Assembly: GCF_002072175.1 (NCBI RefSeq)
Contig: NZ_MVIV01000007.1
Span: 62,001 to 126,000 of the forward strand
Reading direction: 5' to 3'
Length of the DNA: 64,000 nt
Origin: Actinomyces gaoshouyii
Lineage (GTDB): Bacteria; Actinomycetota; Actinomycetes; Actinomycetales; Actinomycetaceae
Made by a program: the position numbers and the translations under genes
The notes under the pieces: generated by a model
Told to the model about the DNA's origin: nothing
Databases searched by the model: none
Seen by the model: the letters and a program-made list of their open reading frames with translations, nothing else
Shown: positions 43,538-53,354 of the stretch, piece by piece
Layout of the letters: each line of letters begins with the position of its first letter
Numbering within the stretch: the stretch's first letter is position 1

Positions 43538-44778
43538 CAGAAGCCGCCGGCGTCCTCACCGAAGGCGGCGTCGATATCGAGGGCAGAGGACTTCTTGGCG
43601 CCGCTCTTGGCGCCTCCCTTGCCCGAGCCCCTGCCCGAGCCGCGCCCCACGGCCTTGGCGGGGGCCTTCGTCTGCGCAGCGGCCTCGAGGGCGGCCTCGG
43701 CGGCCACTGCCGCCGCATCGGCCTCCGCTGCGGCCGCCGCGGCATCGGCCTCCTCCTGGGCCTTGCGCCCGGCCTCACCGATCCCCAGGGCTGCGAGGAT
43801 CTTCTGCTCGATCTCATCGGCCAGGGCGGGGTTGTCCGCGAGGAAGGCGCGGGCGTTCTCCTTGCCCTGACCCAACTGGTCCGTGCCGTAGGTGAACCAG
43901 GCGCCGGACTTGCGCACAATGCCGTTCTCCACGCCCAGGTCCAGCAGGCCGCCCTCGCGGGAGATGCCGCGGCCGTAGAGGATGTCGAACTCGGCCTGCT
44001 TGAAGGGCGGGGCCATCTTGTTCTTCACCACCTTGGCACGGGTGCGGTTGCCCACCGGCTGATCCCCGTCCTTGAGGGTCTGGATACGACGCACATCGAT
44101 GCGCACGGACGCGTAGAACTTGAGGGCCTTGCCGCCCGTGGTGGTTTCAGGACTGCCGAAGAAGACGCCGATCTTCTCTCGCAGCTGGTTGATGAAGATG
44201 GCCGTGGTGCCCGTGGCGGACAGGGCACCGGTGATCTTGCGCAGCGCCTGGCTCATGAGGCGGGCCTGGAGGCCGACGTGCGAGTCCCCCATCTCCCCCT
44301 CGATCTCCGCCTTGGGCACCAGTGCGGCCACGGAGTCGATGACGATGATGTCCAGGCCGCCGGAGCGGATGAGCATGTCCGCGATCTCGAGGGCCTGCTC
44401 GCCGGTATCCGGCTGAGACACGAGCAGGTTGTCCGTGTCCACCCCGAGGGCCTTGGCGTAGACCGGGTCCAGGGCGTGCTCGGCATCGATGAAGGCGGCG
44501 TTCCCACCGGCCCTCTGGGCGCTGGCAACGGCGTGGAGGGCGACGGTCGTCTTACCGGAGGACTCGGGGCCGTAGATCTCGATGATGCGACCACGGGGTA
44601 GGCCGCCGATCCCGAGGGCGACGTCGAGCGCGGTGGAGCCGGTGGGGATGACGGCCACGGGAGGACGGCTGTCATCTCCCAGGCGCATGACGGAGCCCTT
44701 GCCGAAGGATTTGTCGATCTGGGCGAGGGCGGTGGCCAGGGCCTTGGATCGATCCTGGTTCTGAGTTGCTGCGGGCAT
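43537..44778 (-). CDS. recA: Recombinase RecA
   Basis: 413 residues, longer than usual because of an Ala/Lys/Gly-rich C-terminal tail of about 70 residues. Walker A GPESSGKT (70-77), '[13 protein letters not shown]' and the L2 region '[20 protein letters not shown]' are intact. It drives homologous recombination and LexA cleavage. A LexA box lies between the -35 and -10 of its promoter, about 180 nt upstream. Confidence 0.98.
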   Translation of the reverse strand: MPAATQNQDRSKALATALAQIDKSFGKGSVMRLGDDSRPPVAVIPTGSTALDVALGIGGLPRGRIIEIYGPESSGKTTVALHAVASAQRAGGNAAFIDAEHALDPVYAKALGVDTDNLLVSQPDTGEQALEIADMLIRSGGLDIIVIDSVAALVPKAEIEGEMGDSHVGLQARLMSQALRKITGALSATGTTAIFINQLREKIGVFFGSPETTTGGKALKFYASVRIDVRRIQTLKDGDQPVGNRTRAKVVKNKMAPPFKQAEFDILYGRGISREGGLLDLGVENGIVRKSGAWFTYGTDQLGQGKENARAFLADNPALADEIEQKILAALGIGEAGRKAQEEADAAAAAAEADAAAVAAEAALEAAAQTKAPAKAVGRGSGRGSGKGGAKSGAKKSSALDIDAAFGEDAGGF

Positions 44779-44947
44779 GGCCTCTTCTCCGGCTCGGGCG
44801 GCGGTGGGCCGCGGTGTTCAGGGCTGGTCCTCGTGAACGAGATCCCCTCTCCGGGGCTCGTGGACGACGGTATGCCGGACCACCGACATGTATCCGCGAG
44901 CCTCCACAGAACGGGGCCCGTGAGGGCTCGTGGCGCGTCCGTGGTGA

Positions 44948-44978
44948 ACTCTAGCCGAACACGTGTTCGAATCTGCAA
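44948..44978 (-). promoter_or_regulatory. recA promoter with embedded LexA box
   Basis: On the minus strand TTGCAG (44973-44978) and TAGAGT (44948-44953) are separated by 19 bp. The spacer contains the perfect LexA palindrome CGAACACGTGTTCG (44956-44969). This is a textbook SOS-repressed promoter. Confidence 0.9.
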
Positions 44979-45067
44979 GTGGCCCTTCCCCGGCGTGTCA
45001 CGGAGCAGGGCCGACGGCGTCGCTCCCGGCGGGGCCCGTCCGGCCGCCCGGGGGCAGAGATCGCACA

Positions 45068-45295
45068 CTACCTGCGACGGGCGCGCGAATCGTCCCGGTA
45101 GACCCAGCGCTCGGCCTCGCTGCGCTCGGTCTCCCGGCAGAGCGAGTCCCAGACCTCGCGGGGCGGCTCGCCGGCGTCGAGGGCCTGAATGGCCGTCATC
45201 GACCAGGGCGGCAGGACGAGATCCTGGGCCAGTGATCGCCCGTAGGCGGAGCCGAAGACCTCGTCGAGGGCACGCCAGAACTCCGAGTGCTTCAT
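45068..45295 (-). CDS. DUF3046 protein
   Basis: 75 residues. Small actinobacterial family typically found just upstream of recA ('MKHSEFWRALDEVFG', 'ALDAGEPPREVWDSLC'). CAGGAG precedes the ATG by 7 nt. Function unknown; the constant link with recA suggests a role in or regulation with DNA repair, but it lies upstream of the SOS promoter. Confidence 0.88.
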   Translation of the reverse strand: MKHSEFWRALDEVFGSAYGRSLAQDLVLPPWSMTAIQALDAGEPPREVWDSLCRETERSEAERWVYRDDSRARRR

Positions 45296-45423
45296 GAGGG
45301 CTCCTGGTCAGGGGAAAACGGATAACCGGGAGGGGAACGGGCGATGGGAGGGGCGCGGGTAGGAACATCCCCGAGCGGCCTCGCGCCCGCCCGAGGGATG
45401 AGGATCGGGCCGGCCCGCCGGCG

Positions 45424-45744
45424 TCAGCGCACGATGACGCCCTGCTGGCGGACGAGCTCGTCCGGGACGGTATCGGGGATGACGACGCCCTCGGCCATGG
45501 CGACGCGCTCGGAGACCTCGCGCAGTACTGTGGACAGGGGGGCGTCGAGGGCCTGGCAGATGGAGGCGAGCAACTCCGAGGAGGCCTCCTTCTGACCGCG
45601 CTCGACCTCGGAGAGGTAGCCCAGCGACACGCGCGCCTGCGAGGAGACCTCGCGCAGGGTGCGCCCCTGGTGCTGGCGGACGGAGCGAAGGACCTCGCCG
45701 ATCTCGCGGCGCAGGAGGACGTTCTCGTGCTTGGTGGTGTCCAC
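45424..45744 (-). CDS. ClgR-like XRE-family regulator
   Basis: 106 residues from GTG 45744, decided by a leaderless promoter and by the family start '[12 protein letters not shown]'. One Cro/CI helix-turn-helix ('[40 protein letters not shown]') nearly identical in pattern to ClgR, the activator of clp protease and other stress genes in actinobacteria. It lies near pgsA-cinA and recA as in relatives. The C-terminus ends in the hydrophobic 'VRQQGVIVR', where ClgR usually carries its degradation tag. Confidence 0.85.
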   Translation of the reverse strand: MDTTKHENVLLRREIGEVLRSVRQHQGRTLREVSSQARVSLGYLSEVERGQKEASSELLASICQALDAPLSTVLREVSERVAMAEGVVIPDTVPDELVRQQGVIVR

Positions 45745-45750
45745 GGCAGA

Positions 45751-45756
45751 ACCGTA
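45751..45756 (-). promoter_or_regulatory. Leaderless -10 box of the ClgR-like gene
   Basis: TACGGT on the minus strand, 6 nt before GTG 45744. The remaining about 280 nt up to cinA hold no gene that I can support. Confidence 0.55.
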
Positions 45757-46036
45757 CCCCGTGGAGAGCGCTGGGCGCATCGCCATCCTGGGCGCCAGGC
45801 GGGACGAGCGGGCTGGACGGGGGCGAGTCATCTCATTCATCACAAGGCACAACCATTCACTGCTGGGGTTCATTCCCGGCCTCGGTCGCTGATCCATCAC
45901 CGGGCCCGGGCCGATGGCATGAACCATGTCGCCGGTGTCTGGGAGGACGCTTGGCCGGACTCATGAGCGAGCCATGACATGGGCGTGAGCGCGCCACACG
46001 CGCCCCGATCCGTGCGGGCGGCACGGGCGCGGCGCC

Positions 46037-46552
46037 TCAGAGGCCCTCCCGCACGGCGCGAGCGGCAAGGCGCAGGACCGCCAGGGCGGTCGCGGCACGG
46101 ATCTCGTCGCGCCCACCGGTCAGGCCCAGCCGGCGGCCCACAGTCCCCCATGGGCCGAAGGCGGCGATATGGACCGTCCCGGCCGGGTGCCCGTCGGCGG
46201 GACCGGGTCCGGCCACACCGGTGGTGGCCAGTCCCGCATCTGCCCCGAGGAGCCGGGCGGCGCCCCGCGCCATCTGCTGGGCAATGACGGCATCGACCGG
46301 CCCTGCGCAGGCCAGACGGGCGGCGTCGACTCCCAGGAGCTCAGCCTTGATCCTTGTAGCGTAGGAGACGACAGCGCCCACGAGGACCGTGGAGGCCCCG
46401 GGAACCCCGCCCAGCGCGGAGGAGACCATGCCGGCGGTCAGCGACTCGGCAACGGCGAGGGTGAGCCCGCGCTCGCCCAGGGCGCGCAGCAGATCATCCG
46501 CCGCCCGGCGCCCCTCGGGCCAGGCCGGCGCCGAGGCGGGCGACTCACCCAT
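46037..46552 (-). CDS. cinA: CinA C-terminal domain protein, nicotinamide-nucleotide amidase
   Basis: 171 residues, only the CinA C-terminal (PncC) domain. Hydrolyses NMN to nicotinate mononucleotide in pyridine nucleotide recycling. 'LAVAESLTAGMVSSALGGVPGAS' with the catalytic serine and 'GVAGPGPADGHPAGTVHIA' are intact. ATG 46552 overlaps the pgsA stop by 8 nt, so the two are coupled. Confidence 0.92.
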   Translation of the reverse strand: MGESPASAPAWPEGRRAADDLLRALGERGLTLAVAESLTAGMVSSALGGVPGASTVLVGAVVSYATRIKAELLGVDAARLACAGPVDAVIAQQMARGAARLLGADAGLATTGVAGPGPADGHPAGTVHIAAFGPWGTVGRRLGLTGGRDEIRAATALAVLRLAARAVREGL

Positions 46553-47222
46553 GCCGGGCGCCGCCCGCCGCGCCGGCAGCGGACTTCTCGCGCGAGATGC
46601 GGATCGCCTGGAGGACGTAGTCGATGCCCGTGGCCACGGTGACGACGAGGGCGGCGGCGACCAATGCGTAGGAGACCCGCAGCAGGGCCGTGGCCAGCGT
46701 CGCGGGCAGCACGGCGTGCCAGGGCAGGAGGAGGCCGACCAGCGCAAGGATCTGCAGGACCGTTTTGATCTTGCCGCCCCGCGAGGCCGCCATGACGGCG
46801 CGCCGGAGCATGGCGAAGCGCATGACGGTGATGCCGAGCTCGCGCGCGACGATGAGGGCCGTCACCCACCACCACAGGCGACCGGCGGCGCTGAGCAGGA
46901 TGAAGGCCGACAGGGTGAGGGCCTTGTCCGCGATGGGGTCGGCGATCTTGCCGAAGCTGGTGATGAGGTTGCGCGAGCGCGCGAGCTGCCCGTCGAGCCG
47001 GTCGGTGGCCGCGGCCACCACGAAGACGAGGGCCGCGGCCAGGCGCATGGCGTCGCCCGGGCGAAGCATGAGCCACACGAAGACCGGCACGAGGATGATG
47101 CGCAGGACAGTCAGGGCGTTGGCGATGTTGAGCAGGGGCGCCTCGCCCGCGGAGGCGCCCCGGCCACTGGTCGACGAAGGCACGGCGGGACCCGGATGGG
47201 AGGGGGGCGGGGTGGCTTTCAT
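46545..47222 (-). CDS. pgsA: CDP-diacylglycerol--glycerol-3-phosphate 3-phosphatidyltransferase
   Basis: 225 residues, membrane enzyme of phosphatidylglycerol synthesis. The CDP-alcohol phosphatidyltransferase motif D-G-x2-A-R-x8-G-x3-D-x3-D is present as 'DGQLARSRNLITSFGKIADPIAD'-type sequence. Four to five membrane helices. The promoter box TACGCT lies 7 nt before ATG 47222, suggesting a leaderless mRNA. Confidence 0.94.
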   Translation of the reverse strand: MKATPPPSHPGPAVPSSTSGRGASAGEAPLLNIANALTVLRIILVPVFVWLMLRPGDAMRLAAALVFVVAAATDRLDGQLARSRNLITSFGKIADPIADKALTLSAFILLSAAGRLWWWVTALIVARELGITVMRFAMLRRAVMAASRGGKIKTVLQILALVGLLLPWHAVLPATLATALLRVSYALVAAALVVTVATGIDYVLQAIRISREKSAAGAAGGARHG

Positions 47223-47229
47223 CGCCTCA

Positions 47230-47235
47230 AGCGTA
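47230..47235 (-). promoter_or_regulatory. -10 box of pgsA-cinA
   Basis: TACGCT on the minus strand, 7 nt before ATG 47222. Confidence 0.5.
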
Positions 47236-47280
47236 GAGGAATCGGGGGAATCCGGTGAGGGCAGCGCCCGACGCGATCAC

Positions 47281-47301
47281 CTATGAATTCTTCATTCATA
47301 G
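47281..47301. promoter_or_regulatory. AT-rich palindrome upstream of pgsA, candidate operator
   Basis: CTATGAAT-N5-ATTCATAG is a perfect 8-bp-arm inverted repeat, 58 nt upstream of the pgsA start and about 45 bp upstream of its -10. It stands out because the surrounding DNA is very GC-rich. The regulator is unknown. Confidence 0.45.
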
Positions 47302-47410
47302 TCGATGAGCTCACTCTGCCTGAGCGGATCCTCCACCGGCGGCCCTGACCGCCCAAGGACCCTGGACGGCGTCCCCTCGGGCTGCCCGACGCTCGGGGCG
47401 TCGCCCGCGC

Positions 47411-50329
47411 CTACCAGGACTGGCCGCGGCCGGTGAGGCTCCAGGCGTCCTCGGAGTCCTCCGAGGACGACTCGTCGTCCCAGGACTCGCTCACGGGGGC
47501 GTCGCCCGCGGCCTCGAGGGGGTCGATGGCGTAGTGGTCGGTCGGCAGGCCCACCTCGCGCGGGGCCGAGGGCTGGAGGCCGGAGGGCACGCGGGCGGCG
47601 GTGGCGTCGGAGGCGCCCGGGTCGTCGATCCGGGGGGCCTCGCCGTCGCCCTTGATCCAGGCGAGGGTCTCTTCGAGCTGCTCGGGCTGGACCAGGACGT
47701 CGCGGGCCTTGGAGCCCTCGGAGGGGCCCACGACCTCTCGGGACTCCAGCAGGTCCATGAGGCGCCCGGCCTTGGCGAAGCCGACGCGCAGCTTGCGCTG
47801 GAGCATGGAGGTGGAGCCGAACTGGCTGGTGATGATGAGCTCGGCAGCCTGCAGGAGCAGGTCCATGTCATCGCCGATCTCCTCGTCGATCTGCTTCTTG
47901 ACCTCGGGGACGACGACGTCCTCGCGATACTCGGGGGCGAGCTGGCCCTTGACGTGCTCGACGACGGCGCGGATCTCACTCTCAGTGACCCACGACCCCT
48001 GCACGCGGATGGGGGTGGAGGCACCGGGGCCGAGGTAGAGCGCATCGCCCTGCCCCGTGAGGGTCTCGGCGCCGTTCTGGTCGAGGATGACGCGCGAGTC
48101 GAGCTGGGAGGCGGTGGCGAAGGCGAGGCGCGAGGGGACATTGGACTTGATGAGGCCCGTGACGACCTGGGCGACGGGCCGCTGAGTGGCCAGCACGAGG
48201 TGGATGCCGGCGGCGCGCGCCAGCTGGGTGATGCGCTGGATGGAGGCCTCGACGTCCTTGGGCGCGGTCATCATGAGGTCGGCGAGCTCGTCGACGACGA
48301 CGAGGAGGTAGGGATAGGGGCTGAGTACCCGCTGGCTGCCTGGCAGGGGCTGGACTTCGCCGGCGCGGATCGCCTTGTTGAAGTCGTCGATGTGCTTGAA
48401 GCCGAAGGAGGCGAGGTCGTCGTAGCGGGCGTCCATCTCGCGCACCACCCACTCCAGGGCCTCGGCGGCCTTCTTCGGGGAGGTGATGATGGGAGTGATG
48501 AGGTGCGGGATGCCCTCGTAGATGGTCAGCTCCACGCGCTTGGGGTCCACGAGCACCATGCGAACCTCCTCGGGGGTGGCGCGCATCATGATCGAGGTGA
48601 TCATGGAGTTGACGAAGGAGGACTTGCCGGAGCCGGTCTGGCCGGCCACGAGCATGTGCGGGGTCTTGGCGAGGTTGGTGACGATGTAGTCGCCCTCGAC
48701 GTTCTTGCCCAGGCCCACCACGAGGGGGTGCGCCTGCTTCTTGGCGGCCCCCGAGCGCAGGACGTCGCCGAGTTTGACCATCTCGCGGTCGGAGTTGGGG
48801 ATCTCGATGCCGATGGCGGACTTGCCGGGGATGGGGGTCAGGATGCGGATCTCGTCGGAGGCCACCGCGTAGGCGATGTTCTTCTCCAGGCCGGTGATCT
48901 TGGAGACGTTGACGCCCCGGCCGCGGTGGACCTCGTAACGGGTGACCTGGGGGCCGCGGGTGTAGCCGGAGACGGTGGCGTCGATGTTGAACTCGGTGAA
49001 GACGTTCTGGAGGGCCTCGACGACGGCGTCATTGGCCTCGGTATGGGTGGCGTGCCCGGTGCCGGCCTCCAGGAGGGAGGAGTCGGGCAGCGAGTAGGTG
49101 GTGCCGTCGGGCAGGGCCATGGCGGCGCCGCCGGCCATCTCGATCTCGTCGGCGAGGTCCGGGTCGATCGCGGGGGTCTCGTCGGTGACAGCCTCGGGGT
49201 CCGTAGGCGGCACGGGCCGCTCCCCCGGCGCCATCGCACTCCTGCCCCGCGGGGTGAGGGCGGGCGGGTCGAGGAGGGGAGAGGGGTCGGCGATGACCTC
49301 GGTGGCGGGCTCGGCGCCCACGGGGGCGTCGAGCCCACTCGCGCCGCCGGGGCCGCCGGCGGCGTCCTCCCCGCGCCCGCGAGGGCGCTTCCGGGACGGG
49401 GCGGCGCCCTCGACCCCCTCCGGGGCGATCCGGGGGCGCAGGCCGGAGCCGCGCTTGCGCGAGGCGCCCCGGGGGGCCGTCCCGCCGTCGGCGGCATCCT
49501 CGGTGGACGAGTCCTCCTTCTCGATGGCGGAGCGGAAGGGCTCATCGCCGTCGTAGGAGTCCAGTGAGGTCGTGGCCGTGAGGTCCGCGTCGTCGACGGG
49601 GGCCCGCGATCCCATGGCCTGGCGGACCCGGCCCAGGGCGCGAGTGGGCCAGGTGTCCGCCGGGGAATCGGCGTCGGCCTCGGTCCTGCGGGCGGCGGCG
49701 ATGTCCCGCAGCTCGGCGATGGTCCTGCCGGAGACCACGAGCGCTGAGAAGGCGATGAGCAGGAGCAGGAGGACGACGGCGCCGACGGCACCGAAGAGCC
49801 CGGCCAGAGGCGCGCCGAAGAGCCAGCCGAGCAGACCTCCGGCGCCCTCGACGCCGGCGATGCCGGCGCTGAGGGCGGGCTGACCGGAGGCGACGTGGAT
49901 GATGCCGGTGAGCCCCGCCAGGATGCCCAGGCCGCCGACGCTCACGCGGGCGTGGATGCTGGTGAGGCGGTGGACGCGCAGAGTGGCGATGCCCAGGGCC
50001 GCCAGGAGGATCGGCACGATGATGCTGAGCACGCCGACGGGCCCGGCGGCCAGGTGGTGCAGGAAGCCGCCGGCGGCGCCGGACACCCCGAACCACTCGC
50101 GCAGCCCTATGACCGCGGCCAGGGCGAGGAGCCCGAAGGCCCAGGCGGTGCGGGAATAGCCATGGGCCTCGGCGTGCTGGGAGCCGGGCGCCGCCTGGGC
50201 GGGCATGGTGGTGGTCGCGCCGGCGCGGCCCTGGCTCTGCTGCGTGCGACGGCGCCGGCCCGAGCCGCGCTGGGGCGGCTTCGGGCTCGATGAGGGCTTC
50301 GCGTTTCGCGTGGTGCTCCGGGGGGCCAT
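47411..50329 (-). CDS. ftsK: DNA translocase FtsK/SpoIIIE
   Basis: 972 residues from ATG 50329. Basic N-terminus, four membrane segments (about residues 60-215), an acidic/proline-rich linker, then the RecA-like motor with Walker A GQTGSGKS (about residue 569) and '[13 protein letters not shown]'. The C-terminal gamma domain ('[29 protein letters not shown]') recognises chromosome polarity sequences. It pumps DNA through the division septum and activates dif recombination. An unusual feature is the Ser/Asp-rich tail after gamma. TAGCGT about 10 nt upstream is a likely -10. Confidence 0.96.
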   Translation of the reverse strand: MAPRSTTRNAKPSSSPKPPQRGSGRRRRTQQSQGRAGATTTMPAQAAPGSQHAEAHGYSRTAWAFGLLALAAVIGLREWFGVSGAAGGFLHHLAAGPVGVLSIIVPILLAALGIATLRVHRLTSIHARVSVGGLGILAGLTGIIHVASGQPALSAGIAGVEGAGGLLGWLFGAPLAGLFGAVGAVVLLLLLIAFSALVVSGRTIAELRDIAAARRTEADADSPADTWPTRALGRVRQAMGSRAPVDDADLTATTSLDSYDGDEPFRSAIEKEDSSTEDAADGGTAPRGASRKRGSGLRPRIAPEGVEGAAPSRKRPRGRGEDAAGGPGGASGLDAPVGAEPATEVIADPSPLLDPPALTPRGRSAMAPGERPVPPTDPEAVTDETPAIDPDLADEIEMAGGAAMALPDGTTYSLPDSSLLEAGTGHATHTEANDAVVEALQNVFTEFNIDATVSGYTRGPQVTRYEVHRGRGVNVSKITGLEKNIAYAVASDEIRILTPIPGKSAIGIEIPNSDREMVKLGDVLRSGAAKKQAHPLVVGLGKNVEGDYIVTNLAKTPHMLVAGQTGSGKSSFVNSMITSIMMRATPEEVRMVLVDPKRVELTIYEGIPHLITPIITSPKKAAEALEWVVREMDARYDDLASFGFKHIDDFNKAIRAGEVQPLPGSQRVLSPYPYLLVVVDELADLMMTAPKDVEASIQRITQLARAAGIHLVLATQRPVAQVVTGLIKSNVPSRLAFATASQLDSRVILDQNGAETLTGQGDALYLGPGASTPIRVQGSWVTESEIRAVVEHVKGQLAPEYREDVVVPEVKKQIDEEIGDDMDLLLQAAELIITSQFGSTSMLQRKLRVGFAKAGRLMDLLESREVVGPSEGSKARDVLVQPEQLEETLAWIKGDGEAPRIDDPGASDATAARVPSGLQPSAPREVGLPTDHYAIDPLEAAGDAPVSESWDDESSSEDSEDAWSLTGRGQSW

Positions 50330-50443
50330 GGTGATCAACACGCTAGCGGCAGTGCCTGCCGCGCCGGGCCTGCCACGCCGCCGGGCGGGCGAAGAGTGCG
50401 CCACACCTCCCCGGGGGATCGGGAGCGGGGCGCCGCCCGGGGC

Positions 50444-51367
50444 TCAGGCCTCGCTCAGGAGGGCGTCGATCTCCTCGCGCAGCGGGCAGCGCGCCGGACC
50501 CTGCCGGGAGACGGCCTCGGCGGCGGCCGCGTTGGCGCGCGTGGCGGCGGTGACCTCGTCGAGGCCGTCCATGAGGCCGGCCACGAGCACCCCGGTGTGG
50601 GTGTCCCCCGCCCCAGTGGTATCCACGACGTCGCGGGAGAAGCCGGCCACCTCGATGGGAGAGCCGCCGGCGGGCCAGAGCACGCAGCCGTGCACGCCGG
50701 TGCGGCGCACGATGAGCGCGCCGGGACAGGCCTCACGCAGTGCCGCGGGGCTGCCGAGCCGGGCGCCCAGCTGGGTGATCTCCAGGTGGTTGCCGGTGAG
50801 CAGGGTGGCGCGGCCGAGCAAGCGGCCCAGCGTGGCGGCGCCGATCTCCGGCTCCACGGGGCCCAGGTCGACGACGAGGCCGACCCCCTCGGGCAGGTCG
50901 ACGAGCCAGTCGGCCAGGACCCGGTGACTCAGGGGGTGGACGATGTCGTACCCGGTGGCGTGGACCCAGTCGCCGGGCAGGAGGTCGAGCTGGCGCAGGT
51001 CGTCGAGCTGGGGCTCGGCCTCAATGCCCTCGTTGGTGACGAAGGTGCGCCGCCCGGAGGGCTCGATGAGGGTGATGCAGGTGCCGATGTCCCCCACGAG
51101 CTCCTCGACGACGAGCTCGACGCCGTCAAGCATCATGGCCTCGCGCACGAGCGCTGAGTTGGGGCCGGTGCCCAGCGTGGCCGCGAGCGCCGCGGGCTTG
51201 CCCTGCCGGGCGACGGCGGAGACCACCGTGTACCCGCCTCCCACGACCGGCCCGGTGGAACTGGCGGTGACCGCCCCGCCAGGGGCGGGGATCCTGTTGA
51301 CCTGGAGGGGCAGGTCGATGAGGACGCTGCCGGTGGAGATGAAGCAGGCGGGCCGGCGGGAGGTCAT
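50444..51367 (-). CDS. PfkB-family carbohydrate kinase
   Basis: 307 residues. Ribokinase-type fold with the signature 'DTTGAGDTHTGVLVAGL' (anion hole and catalytic Asp) and N-terminal 'GGAVTASSTGPVVGGGYTVVSA' substrate loop. The sugar or nucleoside substrate cannot be assigned from sequence. It begins 7 nt after the RNase J stop, so the two are likely co-transcribed. Confidence 0.88.
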   Translation of the reverse strand: MTSRRPACFISTGSVLIDLPLQVNRIPAPGGAVTASSTGPVVGGGYTVVSAVARQGKPAALAATLGTGPNSALVREAMMLDGVELVVEELVGDIGTCITLIEPSGRRTFVTNEGIEAEPQLDDLRQLDLLPGDWVHATGYDIVHPLSHRVLADWLVDLPEGVGLVVDLGPVEPEIGAATLGRLLGRATLLTGNHLEITQLGARLGSPAALREACPGALIVRRTGVHGCVLWPAGGSPIEVAGFSRDVVDTTGAGDTHTGVLVAGLMDGLDEVTAATRANAAAAEAVSRQGPARCPLREEIDALLSEA

Positions 51368-51373
51368 GGGGTC

Positions 51374-53059
51374 TCAGGCCTCGACGACGACGGGCACGAT
51401 CATGGGGCGGCGGTGCAGGCGCCGGGCCACCCACCGGCCCAGGGCCCGGCGCATCGCCTGCTGCAAGGAGTAGGTGTCGGCCCTGCCGCCGTCGAGCCCC
51501 TGCTGGAGGGCGGCGGTGACGTCGGGCAGGACCTCGTCGAAGACGGAGTCGTCCTCGGCCATGCCGCGGGCCTGGATGTCCGGGCCCGCCAGGATCGTGC
51601 CGGTGGAGGTCTCCACGACGGCGTAGACGGAGACGAAGCCCTCCTCGGCGAGGATGCGGCGGTCCTTGAGCTCGGCCTCATCGATCTCGCCCACCGAGGC
51701 GCCGTCGACGAACACGTAGCCGCAAGGCACCTGCCCGGCGATCCGGGCCTGGCCGTCCAGGAGGTCGACGACGACGCCGTCCTCGCACAGCATGACGTTC
51801 TTGGGCGGCACGCCGGTCTTGACGGCGAGGGCCCCGTTGGCCACGAGATGACGGATCTCGCCGTGGATGGGCATGACGTTGCGGGGCGCCACGATGTTGT
51901 AGACGTGCAGGAGCTCCTCGGAGGAGGCGTGCCCGGAGACGTGGACGCGGGCGTTGTCGCGGTGGACCACGCGGGCGCCGAGGCGCATGAGCTGGTTGAT
52001 GACCCGGTAGACGGAGTTCTCATTGCCGGGGATGAGGGAGGAGGCCAGGATGACGGTGTCCCCCGGCTCCACGGTGACGGAGCGGTGCTCCCCGTGGGCC
52101 ATGCGGCTCAGGGCCGCCATGGGCTCGCCCTGGGACCCGGTGACCATGAGGACCCGTTCGTCGGCCGGCAGGCTGGTGATATCCCGGGCGTCGACGAGGA
52201 CGCCCTCGGGCACCTTGAGGAAGCCGCGCTCGGCGGCGATGCCCATGTTGCGCACCATGGAGCGCCCGATGAGGGCCACGCGGCGCCCGTGGAGGGCCGC
52301 GGCGTCGAGCACCTGCTGGACGCGGTGGACGTGGCTGGAGAAGGAGGCGACGATGATCTGCCCGTTGGACTCCCCGAAGACGGAGTCGAGCACGGGGCCG
52401 ATCTGGTTCTCGTGCGCGACCATGCCGGGGACCTCGGCATTGGTGGAGTCCACGCAGAACAGGTCCACGCCCTCGTCGGCGAAGCGCGCGAAGGCGCGCA
52501 GGTCGGTGATGCGCCCGTCGATGGGCAGGGAGTCGATCTTGAAGTCGCCGGTGCACAGCGCGCTGCCCGCCTCGGTGCGGATCATGACGGCCATGGCGTC
52601 GGGGATGGAGTGGTTGACGGCCACGAACTCCAGTTCGAAGGGGCCGTAGACGACGCGCTCGTGCTCGCGGACCTCCCGCAGGACGGGGCGGATGCGGTGC
52701 TCCTTGAGCTTGGCGTCGATGAAGGCCAGGGTGAGCTCGGAGCCCACCAGAGGGATGTCGTCGCGCAGGCGCAGCAGGTAGGGCACACCGCCGATGTGAT
52801 CCTCGTGACCGTGGGTCAGGACGAGGGCGACCACGTCGTCGAGGCGGTCCTCGATGTAGGAGAAGTCGGGCAGGATGAGGTCGACGCCGGGCTGGTCGTC
52901 CTCGGGGAAGAGCACGCCGCAGTCGACGATGAGGAGCTTGCCGTCCACCTCGTAGACGGTCATGTTGCGCCCGATCTCGCCGAGGCCGCCCAGCGGCACG
53001 ATCCTCATCGCGCCTTCGGGGATCGGACCGGGGGCGCCAAGAGAGGGGAAGTTCGTCAC
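51374..53059 (-). CDS. rnj: Ribonuclease J
   Basis: 561 residues. Metallo-beta-lactamase/beta-CASP RNase with 5'-exo and endonuclease activity in mRNA decay and rRNA maturation. Zinc motif 'LTHGHEDHIGG', 'CTGDFKID', beta-CASP 'VSGHASSEELL' and the C-terminal domain are present. GTG 53059 lies 6 nt after TAGAAT, a leaderless promoter. In many actinobacteria dapA precedes it; here that place holds remnants of another gene. Confidence 0.96.
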   Translation of the reverse strand: MTNFPSLGAPGPIPEGAMRIVPLGGLGEIGRNMTVYEVDGKLLIVDCGVLFPEDDQPGVDLILPDFSYIEDRLDDVVALVLTHGHEDHIGGVPYLLRLRDDIPLVGSELTLAFIDAKLKEHRIRPVLREVREHERVVYGPFELEFVAVNHSIPDAMAVMIRTEAGSALCTGDFKIDSLPIDGRITDLRAFARFADEGVDLFCVDSTNAEVPGMVAHENQIGPVLDSVFGESNGQIIVASFSSHVHRVQQVLDAAALHGRRVALIGRSMVRNMGIAAERGFLKVPEGVLVDARDITSLPADERVLMVTGSQGEPMAALSRMAHGEHRSVTVEPGDTVILASSLIPGNENSVYRVINQLMRLGARVVHRDNARVHVSGHASSEELLHVYNIVAPRNVMPIHGEIRHLVANGALAVKTGVPPKNVMLCEDGVVVDLLDGQARIAGQVPCGYVFVDGASVGEIDEAELKDRRILAEEGFVSVYAVVETSTGTILAGPDIQARGMAEDDSVFDEVLPDVTAALQQGLDGGRADTYSLQQAMRRALGRWVARRLHRRPMIVPVVVEA

Positions 53060-53065
53060 GGCGGC

Positions 53066-53071
53066 ATTCTA
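53066..53071 (-). promoter_or_regulatory. Leaderless -10 box of rnj
   Basis: TAGAAT on the minus strand, 6 nt before GTG 53059. Confidence 0.6.
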
Positions 53072-53216
53072 GAGCAACCGCCCTGACGGCGATGTCGGCG
53101 CCCTGGCCCTGGAGGCCCTCGCCCGGGATGCGGGGACTGCCGCGAGGAGCGGCGACCCGGCGGGGGCCACCGCGCTGACCGACTCCCTCGACGCGCTCGC
53201 CGATGTCGGAGACGCG

Positions 53217-53290
53217 CACCCCATCCGCTGGCCTCGGTGCAGATGGAGTGGTCGCTGTTCAGCCGTGAGGTCGAGGAGGAGGTCCTCGGG
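53217..53290 (+). pseudogene. Aldo/keto reductase remnant
   Basis: Reading HPI, a 2-nt frameshift, then 'LASVQMEWSLFSREVEEEVL' reproduces the conserved aldo/keto reductase segment around 'HPI-A-Q-EWSLFSRE-E'. Upstream codons (from about 53075) also read like protein but do not match the family, and the rest of the enzyme is absent. It lies in the 283-nt gap between divergent rnj and the deacetylase gene. Confidence 0.6.
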
Positions 53291-53342
53291 CCCGCGCCGA
53301 CCAGCCCGGCCCCGCGCGCCCATCGCCGGAACGCGGTCGGCG

Positions 53343-53348
53343 TACCCT
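53343..53348 (+). promoter_or_regulatory. Leaderless -10 box of the deacetylase gene
   Basis: TACCCT, 6 nt, then ATG 53355. This fixes the start among in-frame alternatives. Confidence 0.5.
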
Positions 53349-53354
53349 CAGCCC

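Noticed and set aside
45745-46036. Open frames between the ClgR-like gene and cinA
   Set aside because: No ribosome binding site or leaderless promoter fits them and their translations have no recognisable pattern.
53265-53354. Upstream extension of the deacetylase to 53265
   Set aside because: The extra 30 codons cover the aldo/keto reductase remnant in another frame; TACCCT-N6-ATG favours 53355.
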